Positions 54,996-62,944 of a stretch of DNA of 64,000 nucleotides are shown here, one piece after another (the first letter of the stretch is position 1; each line of letters starts with the position of its first letter). The DNA is from Halanaerobiales bacterium (GTDB lineage: Bacteria > Bacillota > Halanaerobiia > Halanaerobiales > Halanaerobiaceae): positions 1 through 64,000 of the forward strand of contig JADQBT010000018.1 of NCBI GenBank assembly GCA_016278485.1, given 5' to 3'. The translations under genes and the position numbers were made by a program. The notes under the pieces are model-generated. The model had not been told where the DNA came from. It made no database searches and saw only the letters and a program-made list of their open reading frames with translations.

Positions 54996-56276
54996 ATGTT
55001 TATAGACGAAGTAGAATTTAAGATAAAAGGCGGAGACGGCGGGAATGGAGTTGTTAGTTTTCGTCGGGAAAAATATATTGATATGGGTGGACCTGATGGC
55101 GGTGATGGCGGTGATGGTGGAGATATAATTTTTAAAGTTGATGAAGGAATGACAACACTGGCTGATTTTCGCTATCATAATCGTTACGAAGCTGACAGTG
55201 GCAAACATGGTAAGGGAAAAAACCAGCATGGTAGACAAGGTGATGATCTAGTCCTAAAGGTTCCTCCAGGCACGATCATTTATGATCAAGAAGATGATTA
55301 TCTCATTGCTGACCTGACTGATACGGAAGATGAAGTAGTTGCAGCTAAAGGTGGATCGGGGGGTAAAGGTAATGCACGTTTTAAAAAGGCAACTCGCAAA
55401 GCCCCAAAGTTTGCTGAAAATGGAGCAAAAGGTGAAGAGAAAACAGTACGCCTTGAACTGAAAGTATTGGCTGATGTTGGTTTAGTAGGTTACCCAAATG
55501 TGGGAAAATCGACTCTAATTTCTCGAGTATCTCAGGCAAAACCCAAGATTGCCTCATATCATTTTACAACTCTGCAGCCAAATCTAGGTGTAGTATCTTA
55601 TGACCAATATAAATCATTTGTCATGGCAGATATTCCTGGATTAATTGAGGGAGCACATACTGGCGTTGGGCTTGGTGATGAATTTTTACGTCATCTTGAA
55701 AGAACAAGATTGCTTGTTCATGTGTTAGATGTATCAGGTCTTGAAGGTCGTGATCCACTGGATGATTTTGAGAAAATCAACTATGAACTAAAGCAATTTA
55801 ATGAGCGTTTAGCTGGGTTAGAACAGATAATTGTTTTAAATAAAATAGATCTGCCGGTGGCACGTCAAAATATTGATCGGGTTAAAACTGAACTGCAAGA
55901 AAGAGGTTATAGTGTATTTCCTATCTCAGCTGTTTCTGGTGAAGGGGTACAACTCTTAAAATATCAGATTGGGCAAAAGTTAGAAGAACTACCAGAACCA
56001 GAGCAGGAGTTAGAGAAAGAAGAGGTTTTAATCAAACCAGACTTCACCGAAAAAGAGCAAATGTTTATTAAAAAAATTGGACCAAATCTTTATCAAGTTA
56101 AAGGTGAGCTAGTTGATAACAGATTGGAGAAAACTGATTTAAATAATGATGCTGCTGTTAAAAGATTAATTAGGGTTTTAAAACATGAAGGTATGTATGA
56201 TAAATTAAGGGACAAAGGGGTTAAGGATCATGATACAGTCCAAATTGGACCACTTGAATTTGAGTTTATTAACTAG
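54996..56276 (+). CDS. obgE: GTPase ObgE/CgtA
   Basis: Essential ribosome-assembly and stress GTPase. The 426 residues include the glycine-rich Obg fold (about 1-158), G1 GYPNVGKST (about 165-173), G3 DIPGLIEGAH (about 212-221), G4 NKID (about 283) and an OCT domain (about 345-426). ATG 54996 is chosen because GTG 54987 lies in the GAGGTG site. The DNA repeats (GGTGATGGC) around 55098 encode the normal Gly-rich loop. Confidence 0.96.
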   Translation: MFIDEVEFKIKGGDGGNGVVSFRREKYIDMGGPDGGDGGDGGDIIFKVDEGMTTLADFRYHNRYEADSGKHGKGKNQHGRQGDDLVLKVPPGTIIYDQEDDYLIADLTDTEDEVVAAKGGSGGKGNARFKKATRKAPKFAENGAKGEEKTVRLELKVLADVGLVGYPNVGKSTLISRVSQAKPKIASYHFTTLQPNLGVVSYDQYKSFVMADIPGLIEGAHTGVGLGDEFLRHLERTRLLVHVLDVSGLEGRDPLDDFEKINYELKQFNERLAGLEQIIVLNKIDLPVARQNIDRVKTELQERGYSVFPISAVSGEGVQLLKYQIGQKLEELPEPEQELEKEEVLIKPDFTEKEQMFIKKIGPNLYQVKGELVDNRLEKTDLNNDAAVKRLIRVLKHEGMYDKLRDKGVKDHDTVQIGPLEFEFIN

Positions 56277-56291
56277 GGGGTATAAATATTT

Positions 56292-56582
56292 ATGTTGGAT
56301 GGAAAACAAAGAAGTTATTTAAGAAGTAAAGCAAATAAATTAGACACTTTAGTTCATGTAGGTAAAGAAGGTATTAATCAAGCAGTTATTAAGCAGGTTA
56401 ATGAAACACTGGCTGACCATGAGTTGATTAAAGTAAAAATTTTAGAATCTGTAGGACGAACCACCAGATCTTGTGCAGAAGAGTTAGCAACAGTTACAGA
56501 ATCTCAGGTAGTTCAGACAATTGGTGGAGTAGCAGTTCTGTTTCGTCAAGACGATGAAGATTCTAAATATCGTTTACCTTAA
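56292..56582 (+). CDS. yhbY: YhbY family RNA-binding protein (CRM domain)
   Basis: A 96-residue CRS1-YhbY protein that associates with the pre-50S ribosome. GKQRSYLRSKANKLDTLVHVGKEG at the start is family-typical, with the GxxG loop as VGKEG. It follows obgE by 15 bases and probably shares its transcript. Confidence 0.93.
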   Translation: MLDGKQRSYLRSKANKLDTLVHVGKEGINQAVIKQVNETLADHELIKVKILESVGRTTRSCAEELATVTESQVVQTIGGVAVLFRQDDEDSKYRLP

Positions 56583-56666
56583 TTTTATTGATCTCAAGCA
56601 GGAATTAACTGCATATATCTGTAACTATTATAAAAGGGGATTATTTCAGAAAGGATGTGCAGTTAT

Positions 56667-57542
56667 ATGCAAAATATTAAAATAATTACTGATAGTTGTT
56701 CAGATTTATCACCAGAGATGGTTAATAAATATGATATTGAAGTTATACCGACACCAGTTACTATTGGGAAAGATAAATATTATGATCGTGAAGATATTTC
56801 ACCTGAAGAATTTTATCGCAAAATTACTGAAAATGAATTTAAACCACTTACTTCAAGGATTAATCCAGTTACCTATCAAAAGGCATATAATAAATATTTA
56901 TCAGAATATGATCATTTATTGGTAATCTGTTTTTCATCTGCTTTAAGTGGAATTTTCGAGTCAGCTGTATTGGCTAAAAATATGCAAAAGGCTAAAGAGC
57001 GAATTACGGTGATTGATAGTAAAGCAGCTTCATTTGGACTTGGCCTATCAGTAATTAAAGCTGCTCGTATGATTGAATCGGGAGATTCGTTAGCGGAGAT
57101 TCTTGAGCAGATTAAGTATTCCTGTAGCCATATGCAGCATATATTTGCGGTGGGCTCTCTAGAAATGTTAAAACGGGGAGGGAGAATCTCTTCTGGGCAA
57201 GCTTTTATTGGTAATATATTAAATATAAAACCAATTTTACATATCCAGGATGGAGAGATTTTACCATTAGATAAAGTACGTGGTAAAACAAAAATGTATA
57301 AGTATTTACTTGAACTGATGCAAAAAAGAGGAATTGAAATGAATAATCAGTTAATAGGCCTTAGTTATGCAGGCGATCTATCAGAAACTAAAAATATGAT
57401 AAATATGATTTTTAATGAGTTTGATATTGCTGAACTTCTTTCAACAAAAATTGGTGCTGCCGTGGGATCACATGTTGGTTCAGGAACAATAGCAATTTAT
57501 TTTGTTGGAAAAGAGAAGATAGCAGATATAGTTATAAAATAG
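56667..57542 (+). CDS. DegV family fatty acid-binding protein (FakB-like)
   Basis: Binds a fatty acid, probably for phosphorylation by FakA. The 291 residues have ITDSCSDLSPEM (about 6-17), TSRINPVTY (about 62-70), GRISSGQAFIGNILNIKPIL (about 171-190) and a C-terminal HVGSGTIAIYF. ATG 56667 is preferred to ATG 56655, which touches the ribosome site. FakA is not in this window. Confidence 0.9.
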   Translation: MQNIKIITDSCSDLSPEMVNKYDIEVIPTPVTIGKDKYYDREDISPEEFYRKITENEFKPLTSRINPVTYQKAYNKYLSEYDHLLVICFSSALSGIFESAVLAKNMQKAKERITVIDSKAASFGLGLSVIKAARMIESGDSLAEILEQIKYSCSHMQHIFAVGSLEMLKRGGRISSGQAFIGNILNIKPILHIQDGEILPLDKVRGKTKMYKYLLELMQKRGIEMNNQLIGLSYAGDLSETKNMINMIFNEFDIAELLSTKIGAAVGSHVGSGTIAIYFVGKEKIADIVIK

Positions 57543-57574
57543 GGTCTATTAAATTTTAAAAATGGGTGAACTAA

Positions 57575-59515
57575 ATGGTACTAATAAATTTAGATAATAT
57601 ATATAAAAGTTATGGATTAGAGGAGATATTAAAAGGTTTTTCTTTATCACTAAATCAAGGTGAAAGAGTAGGTCTGATTGGACCTAATGGTTCCGGAAAA
57701 ACTACCTTATTTAAAATTATTGCTGATATAGAAGAATATCAAGCAGGTGTTATTTCTATGCGACGTAATAAAGAAGTAGGTTATTTGAGCCAAATGCCTG
57801 ATTTTGATCCCGATAATACCCTTTATGAAGAATTAGAAGAAGTATTTGCTGATATTATTCTATTACAAAAAGAATTAGCTGACTTAGAAAAGGAGATAGC
57901 AAACCTGGGTAAGGCTGTCAAGAATGATAATGTTGCCAAAGATCAGCTACAAGATTTGATGTCTTTTTATAGTGAAAAACAGGAAATTTTTGAACAAGGA
58001 ATTGGTTATGAATATCAGAGTAAAATAAGACAGGTAGCTGCTGGTCTTGGTTTTGACGAAGAAGATCTTAGTAATTTACTTGTTAAAAATTTAAGTGGTG
58101 GCGAAAAAACTAGACTCGGTCTGGCCCGACTTCTTTTAAAAGAACCTGATCTCTTATTATTGGATGAACCAACTAATCATCTCGATTTAGCTGCAATTCA
58201 ATGGTTAGAAAGTTATTTGAATAATTATCAGGGGACAATTTTGATTATTTCTCATGATAGATATTTTCTTGACAGAGTGATTACTAGACTAGTAGAAATT
58301 AAAAATGGGAGAGCAGAAGAGTATGCAGGAAATTATTCTTTTTATTTAAAGGAAAGAAAAAATAGATATGAACAAAAACTTAAAGCATATAAAAATCAAC
58401 AAAAGAAAATTAAGGAATTAGAAGATGCGATTGAGCAACTCTTTATCTGGGGACGCTCTCGTGATAGTGAAAAAATGTTTAAACGGGCTAAAGCAATGCA
58501 GAAAAGACTGGATAGAATTGAAAGATTAGATAAACCTACTTTAAGTGGGCAAAAGATGAATCTTTCGTTAGATATTGATAGATTAGGTGGCCAGGAAGTA
58601 CTGCAGGTAGAAAACCTTACTAAAGGTTTTGCTGATGAAGACAATTTGCTTGCTGGTCTTGATTTAAAGCTTTATCGTGGTGAGAAAGCTGCAATCATCG
58701 GTGGAAATGGTACTGGAAAAACAACACTATTAAAGATGATTATGGGTTATTGCCCAGCAGATAAAGGAAAGATAAAAATTGGGGCAAATATTCGAGTTGG
58801 TTATTATAGTCAGGAATTTAGTGGGTTTAACCCAGATGATGATCTGATTACTGCTATTAGAAGTGAAATTATAGTAAGTGAAGTTGAAGCCAGGAATTTA
58901 TTAGCATCTTTTCTTTTTACTGGTGAAGATGTTTTTAAAAAAATTGGAAATTTAAGTGGTGGAGAAAAAAGCAGACTACGCTTATTACAATTAATGTATG
59001 GTGATTATAATTTTTTGATTCTTGATGAGCCAACTAATCATCTTGATCTACCTTCTCGTGAAGTTTTGGAGAGTGCTATCCAAAATTATGCTGGCACAGT
59101 ATTGGTTGTTTCTCATGATCGTTATTTTTTGAATAAAGTAGTAGATTTCATTTATGACCTTGAAGCTAAACAGCTTACAAAGTATTATGGTGATTATGAT
59201 TATTATAAAGAAAAAAAAGAAGATTTGAGTAAGATTAAAAAGAATGGGGAAGATTTAAATCAGGCTAATCAGGGTAAAATTGCTTATGAAAGACAGAAAA
59301 AAGCCCGCAGGAAAAAAAGCAAGCAGAAGAAAACGATTAAGCTTTTGGAAGAGGAAATTATAGAACTTGAGGCAAAGCAAGAAAAAATCGAAAAAGAAAT
59401 GACTATTGAGGCTAATACGGATGATTATAATAAATTGCAGGATTTAGAAGCTAAATACCATAAAATAAGTGAACAACTTGAAAAGTCATATCAAGAATGG
59501 GAAAATTATATATAA
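57575..59515 (+). CDS. ABC-F family ATPase
   Basis: Cytoplasmic translation factor with two ABC domains and no membrane part. Domain 1: Walker A GPNGSGKTT (about 37-45), signature LSGGEKTRLG (about 178-187); linker with coiled-coil P-site motif (about 245-320); domain 2: Walker A GGNGTGKTT (about 378-386), signature LSGGEKSRLR (about 468-477). A charged C-terminal coiled coil (about 555-646) is like Uup. Ribosome rescue or antibiotic-protection roles are possible. Confidence 0.93.
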   Translation: MVLINLDNIYKSYGLEEILKGFSLSLNQGERVGLIGPNGSGKTTLFKIIADIEEYQAGVISMRRNKEVGYLSQMPDFDPDNTLYEELEEVFADIILLQKELADLEKEIANLGKAVKNDNVAKDQLQDLMSFYSEKQEIFEQGIGYEYQSKIRQVAAGLGFDEEDLSNLLVKNLSGGEKTRLGLARLLLKEPDLLLLDEPTNHLDLAAIQWLESYLNNYQGTILIISHDRYFLDRVITRLVEIKNGRAEEYAGNYSFYLKERKNRYEQKLKAYKNQQKKIKELEDAIEQLFIWGRSRDSEKMFKRAKAMQKRLDRIERLDKPTLSGQKMNLSLDIDRLGGQEVLQVENLTKGFADEDNLLAGLDLKLYRGEKAAIIGGNGTGKTTLLKMIMGYCPADKGKIKIGANIRVGYYSQEFSGFNPDDDLITAIRSEIIVSEVEARNLLASFLFTGEDVFKKIGNLSGGEKSRLRLLQLMYGDYNFLILDEPTNHLDLPSREVLESAIQNYAGTVLVVSHDRYFLNKVVDFIYDLEAKQLTKYYGDYDYYKEKKEDLSKIKKNGEDLNQANQGKIAYERQKKARRKKSKQKKTIKLLEEEIIELEAKQEKIEKEMTIEANTDDYNKLQDLEAKYHKISEQLEKSYQEWENYI

Positions 59516-59526
59516 TTAATATGAGT

Positions 59527-59553
59527 CCGGGATAGTGAAACTCACTATCCCGG
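59527..59553. terminator. Bidirectional hairpin between convergent genes
   Basis: CCGGGATAGTG (59527-59537) pairs perfectly with CACTATCCCGG (59543-59553) with a five-base loop. The T runs on either side are weak, but the position between convergent genes suggests termination for both. Confidence 0.7.
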
Positions 59554-59562
59554 TTCTGTCAT

Positions 59563-60018
59563 TTAATAAGATGTTCTTCCAGGTTGTTCTACACTTGTGT
59601 AACGTGGTGTCTGTCCACCTTGATATTGACTTACTGGATAGCCAGCACTACCCGAATGGTTCATATTGTAATATCCGCTGCCAACATCTTCGTCACGTTG
59701 ATTCAGACTCGTATAAGCTGCGCCTGAACCTACGCCACCAGTAGCCATGGACTGGCTTGTTTGAAACTGTTTATTATAGCCAGTTCCCTGAGAATAGCCA
59801 GTTCCCTGGAAAGGGGATGTTGCATAATAACTACCAGTGGTGTTTCCTGCTGTACCAGAGACACTCATTCTTGACTGATTAACCTGACTAGAAATTGTTT
59901 GAGTAAGCCTTTCACTATTATCTAGCTGTTGATTAATCTGGTTCAGAGTTGAATTGAGATTGTTAATGTTTTGCCTAACCTGACGTAAATTGTTTTGTAG
60001 CTGGTTAAATTGATCCAA
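59563..60018 (-). CDS. Unrecognised coiled-coil / Gly-Ser-Tyr-Gln-rich protein
   Basis: I do not recognise this 151-residue protein. Residues 1-50 are rich in Gln, Asn and Leu in a heptad-like pattern (FNQLQNNLRQVRQNINNLN) and should form a coiled coil. Residues 51-151 are low complexity, rich in Gly, Ser, Thr, Tyr and Gln, with a tandem QGTGY. There is no signal peptide, cysteine or membrane segment. It starts at TTG about ten bases after AAGGAG. The neighbours include a Spo0E-like gene and germination genes, so a coat or spore-surface protein is possible, but that is inference. Confidence 0.72.
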   Translation of the reverse strand: MDQFNQLQNNLRQVRQNINNLNSTLNQINQQLDNSERLTQTISSQVNQSRMSVSGTAGNTTGSYYATSPFQGTGYSQGTGYNKQFQTSQSMATGGVGSGAAYTSLNQRDEDVGSGYYNMNHSGSAGYPVSQYQGGQTPRYTSVEQPGRTSY

Positions 60019-60042
60019 AATACCAACTCCTTTTCATGAATT

Positions 60043-60056
60043 TGCAGTATACTGCA
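60043..60056. promoter_or_regulatory. Perfect 14-bp palindrome upstream of the minus-strand gene
   Basis: TGCAGTATACTGCA is a perfect palindrome 25 bases upstream of the minus-strand gene. On the minus strand it contains TATACT, which could be a -10 element with TTGGTT 16 bases before it. It may be an operator or promoter part. The rest of 60019-60229 is AT-rich with no further gene. Confidence 0.4.
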
Positions 60057-60229
60057 CTAATTATTATAACCAATACCTTATAATATATTATTGATTTTAA
60101 TAAATTTTTAACTTATAAAAAATAAATTAGGATAATTGCTTGATAATCTTTGATATTTGTCTAAATTTATGTTATTATAATAAAGGTAAATATTTGTAGA
60201 TAATTACAAAAGGAGTGGTAAAATCTAAA

Positions 60230-60367
60230 ATGAAATTTAAAATAGAAAAAACTAGAAGAGAGTTAATTAAGATAGTTAAAAATAGTGATTTGCAGGATAA
60301 ATATGTAATTCGGAAAAGTCAGGAACTGGACAAGCTATTATGTGATTATATCAAGGGTAAAAATTAA
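60230..60367 (+). CDS. Spo0E-like aspartyl-phosphate phosphatase
   Basis: A 45-residue protein ending RKSQELDKLLCDYIKGKN. The SQELD signature and following DxxIxxY-like helix identify the Spo0E family, which removes phosphate from Spo0A and so delays sporulation. The family is often only 45-90 residues long, so it is easily missed. The ATG lies 14 bases from GGAG, somewhat far; in-frame GTG 60215 overlaps that site and is less likely. Confidence 0.8.
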   Translation: MKFKIEKTRRELIKIVKNSDLQDKYVIRKSQELDKLLCDYIKGKN

Positions 60368-60401
60368 GCGATATTTTTTTTGCTTTTAATACAAACATAT
60401 G

Positions 60402-60428
60402 TTCGACACGAGTCGCTAAAATTCGACT
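60402..60428. promoter_or_regulatory. Two Spo0A-box-like sites
   Basis: TTCGACA (60402-60408) is the exact reverse complement of the Spo0A core TGTCGAA, and TTCGACT (60422-60428) differs at one base, 20 bases further on, about two helical turns. They lie between the Spo0E-like gene and the thiT riboswitch. Whether Spo0A binds here is not known. Confidence 0.35.
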
Positions 60429-60530
60429 TATGGACTATACCATTATAAAAATAATACGAAATTTTAATTTTATGCAGGATTATTATTATAAATAAAGAAT
60501 ATAAATAAAGATAGAAATAATAAAAATTTA

Positions 60531-60611
60531 AAGGGGAGTCTCGACTGAGGCTGAGAGGATGTAAGACATCGACCCATAACCTGATCCTGATCATGCAGGC
60601 GTAGGTAAATA
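60531..60611 (+). ncRNA. TPP (thiamine diphosphate) riboswitch
   Basis: The Thi-box core is clear: CTGAGAGG (60551-60558), GACCCATAACCTGATC (60571-60586) and the closing GCAGGCGTAGG (60595-60605). It precedes the thiamine transporter ThiT. CGACTGAGG (60542-60550), in the aptamer, is also perfectly complementary to CCTCAGTCG (60631-60639), giving a likely switch between antiterminator and terminator. Confidence 0.95.
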
Positions 60612-60622
60612 ATAAATTTCTC

Positions 60623-60660
60623 TTTTACCTCCTCAGTCGTATTCTAAAAAGGAGGTTTTT
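60623..60660 (+). terminator. Riboswitch-controlled terminator that also hides the thiT ribosome site
   Basis: ACCTCCT (60627-60633) pairs with AGGAGGT (60650-60656), followed by seven T. AAGGAGG in the right arm is the ribosome site for thiT. The left arm overlaps the sequence that pairs with the aptamer in the alternative fold, so TPP binding should free it to form this terminator. Confidence 0.75.
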
Positions 60661-60663
60661 TTA

Positions 60664-61209
60664 GTGGAAAAAAACAGAGTTAAAATTATGACAGAGGTTG
60701 GATTAGCGGTGTCTTTAGCTGCAGTATTAAACTTTATGCCGCTTTGGAAAATGCCGCAAGGTGGTTCAGTTAGCCTTGAAATGTTGCCTATCTTACTTGT
60801 GACTTTACGCTGGGATTGGAAGACAGGTATGCTTGCAGGTGCTGTCTATGGATTTTTACAGCTTATTATTAATCCATATATAATTCATCCCGCCCAATTA
60901 TTATTGGATTATCCTGTTCCTTATCTAATGCTTGGATTAGCTGGTTTTATAATTTTGCAAAAAAAGGATTCGCTTAAAGCCAATTCTTTGAGATTGTTTT
61001 TATCAATTTCATTAGGTGGGGCTGGTAGATTTTTAAGTCATTTATTTTCTGGGGCTATCTTCTTTGGTCAATATGCACCTGAAGGACAAAATCCCTGGAT
61101 ATATTCAGCAATTTATAATTTAAGTTACCTCATTCCTTCCTTGATATTGTGTTACATTTTGTTATTAACATTATTAAATAGATTTGTATTTGATAAGGAA
61201 AGCAGATAA
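60664..61209 (+). CDS. thiT: Energy-coupled thiamine transporter ThiT
   Basis: Substrate-binding S component of an ECF transporter for thiamine. The 181 residues form six hydrophobic segments with MPQGGSVSLEMLPILLVTLRW (about 31-51) and the family loop GFLQLIINP (about 68-76) and HLFSGAIFFGQYAPEG (about 125-140). The EcfA/EcfT module is not in this window and is probably shared. It is controlled by the TPP riboswitch upstream. Confidence 0.93.
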   Translation: MEKNRVKIMTEVGLAVSLAAVLNFMPLWKMPQGGSVSLEMLPILLVTLRWDWKTGMLAGAVYGFLQLIINPYIIHPAQLLLDYPVPYLMLGLAGFIILQKKDSLKANSLRLFLSISLGGAGRFLSHLFSGAIFFGQYAPEGQNPWIYSAIYNLSYLIPSLILCYILLLTLLNRFVFDKESR

Positions 61210-61300
61210 TTTCCCGCTTATAATAGTAAAATTTCAATTGTATAATGTTTATTATTTTGTAAATAATAAATTTAAGATTGGTTTTACTGGGGGATTCAAT

Positions 61301-62944
61301 ATGAACATAATCAAAAGGATTTTTAAACACGGTAATAAAAAAGAAGAAGAAAAGAGTAGTTTTCAGGAAAAAAATAATATTCCAGAATATTTCACTAAAT
61401 CGTTAGAAAAAAACAAAAAAATTATGCAAGCAGTCTTTAATAAAGTGGAGGATGTTAAATTTAGGGATATATATTTATCTGGTGAGCATAACCAGCAGAT
61501 TAATATACAGTTAATATATGTAGAAAATATAGTTTCAACCAAAGTAATTAATGAAGATATCATTAAGCAGTTAATGACATTTCAGAATGATGACCATAAA
61601 GGTCTCTCAAAAAAAGAGAGGCTTTCTTTTTTAGCTAATAAGATTATCAATGTCAAGGATTACACTGAAACTAAAGAAACACAGAAGGCTATAAATGAAA
61701 TATTAAAAGGTAAAACTATTTTATTAGTAGATGGTATTGATAAAGTTCTTTCACTTGATACCCAGGGTAGGAATGAAAGAGCGGTTACTAATCCAAATGT
61801 AGAAATAACAGTACGCGGTCCTCAGGAAGCCTTTATGGAAAATGTACAGGTGAATCTGGGTTTGTTGCGGCGCAGAATCGTAAGTAAAGATTTAAAAGTA
61901 ATTAATTTTGTTAAAGGAAAACATTCACAGACAAGTATTATTGTTGTTTATCTTGATGGGGTTGCTAATGAAAAGATTGTTCAGGAAGTAATCAGTAGAA
62001 TTGAACGAATTAATGTTGCTCAGATAAATGGTTGTTCTCAGGTAGCAGAATTAATAGAAGATAATCCCCTTTCTTTATTTAATACAATTTATGATACAGA
62101 ACGACCGGATGTAGCGGCAGCAGGTATCCTGGAGGGTAGGGTAGGAGTTTTTACTGATGGTTGTCCAACTGGACTATTGGCTCCAAAATTGTTTGTTGAA
62201 AATTTTATTAGTCCAGAAGATTATTATTATCGATTCTGGATTACTTTTGCTCTAAGAATTCTGAGATTTATGGCATATTTTGTTAGTACCTTTTTACCCA
62301 GTATTTATGTAGCAGTTCTTTCTTTCCATCAGGAGTTAATTCCTACAACTCTGGCTAGAACTATTTATGCAGCCAGGGAAGGTGTTCCTTTTCCAATTTT
62401 TATTGAAATGTTAATATTTTTGTTGTTTTTTCAAATTATCAAGGAATCCGGAGCAACAGTACCGGTAGCGTTAAGTACTTCAACTTCCATTGTAGGAACA
62501 TTGATTTTGGGTCAGACAGCTATCACGGCCGGATTTTTAAGTGCAGATGGTGTCATCATTGGTTCTATTACCGGTATTGCCCTTTTTTTACTGCCAGTGA
62601 TAGAATTGAGCCATGCTTTATTTTATTTAAGATTTATTCTTTTGTTTGTTAGTTCTTTTGGTGGATTATTGGGTATTGTAATTGTTTCCTTATTAATTTT
62701 GGTCCATATGAATAGTTTAAGGTCTTTTGGTGTTCCCTATTTGAGCCCACTGGCTCCTTTTCATCTACAGGATTTAAAAGATTTTTTCATAAGAGTACCT
62801 TACATTTTTATGAATACTCGGCCAGCTTCACTCGAAGCGGAAGACCAAATTAGACAGGGCAACTATCCGCTTAAAAGATATTTCTTTAAGTATAAGATTA
62901 AACCTTTTGCTAATGTTGATGAGGAGGAGCAAAATGAAGACTAG
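61301..62944 (+). CDS. Spore germination receptor subunit A (GerA family)
   Basis: Nutrient-receptor subunit in the inner spore membrane. The 547-residue protein has a large N-terminal soluble part (about 30-280), with GRNERAVTNPNVEITVRGPQ (about 160) and GVFTDGCPTGLLAP-like sequence, then five membrane segments with the PFP-containing region (EGVPFPIFIEM). ATG 61301 after TGGGGGATT is chosen; an upstream ATG at 61184 lies in the previous gene. It overlaps the next gene by 11 bases. Confidence 0.93.
   Translation: MNIIKRIFKHGNKKEEEKSSFQEKNNIPEYFTKSLEKNKKIMQAVFNKVEDVKFRDIYLSGEHNQQINIQLIYVENIVSTKVINEDIIKQLMTFQNDDHKGLSKKERLSFLANKIINVKDYTETKETQKAINEILKGKTILLVDGIDKVLSLDTQGRNERAVTNPNVEITVRGPQEAFMENVQVNLGLLRRRIVSKDLKVINFVKGKHSQTSIIVVYLDGVANEKIVQEVISRIERINVAQINGCSQVAELIEDNPLSLFNTIYDTERPDVAAAGILEGRVGVFTDGCPTGLLAPKLFVENFISPEDYYYRFWITFALRILRFMAYFVSTFLPSIYVAVLSFHQELIPTTLARTIYAAREGVPFPIFIEMLIFLLFFQIIKESGATVPVALSTSTSIVGTLILGQTAITAGFLSADGVIIGSITGIALFLLPVIELSHALFYLRFILLFVSSFGGLLGIVIVSLLILVHMNSLRSFGVPYLSPLAPFHLQDLKDFFIRVPYIFMNTRPASLEAEDQIRQGNYPLKRYFFKYKIKPFANVDEEEQNED

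Noticed and set aside
55090-55135. Short tandem DNA repeat (GGTGATGGC-like)
   Set aside because: It encodes the normal Gly/Asp-rich loop of Obg and is in frame.
60364-60594. Minus-strand 76-codon frame over the TPP riboswitch
   Set aside because: Covers a known RNA element, has no ribosome site and no family pattern.
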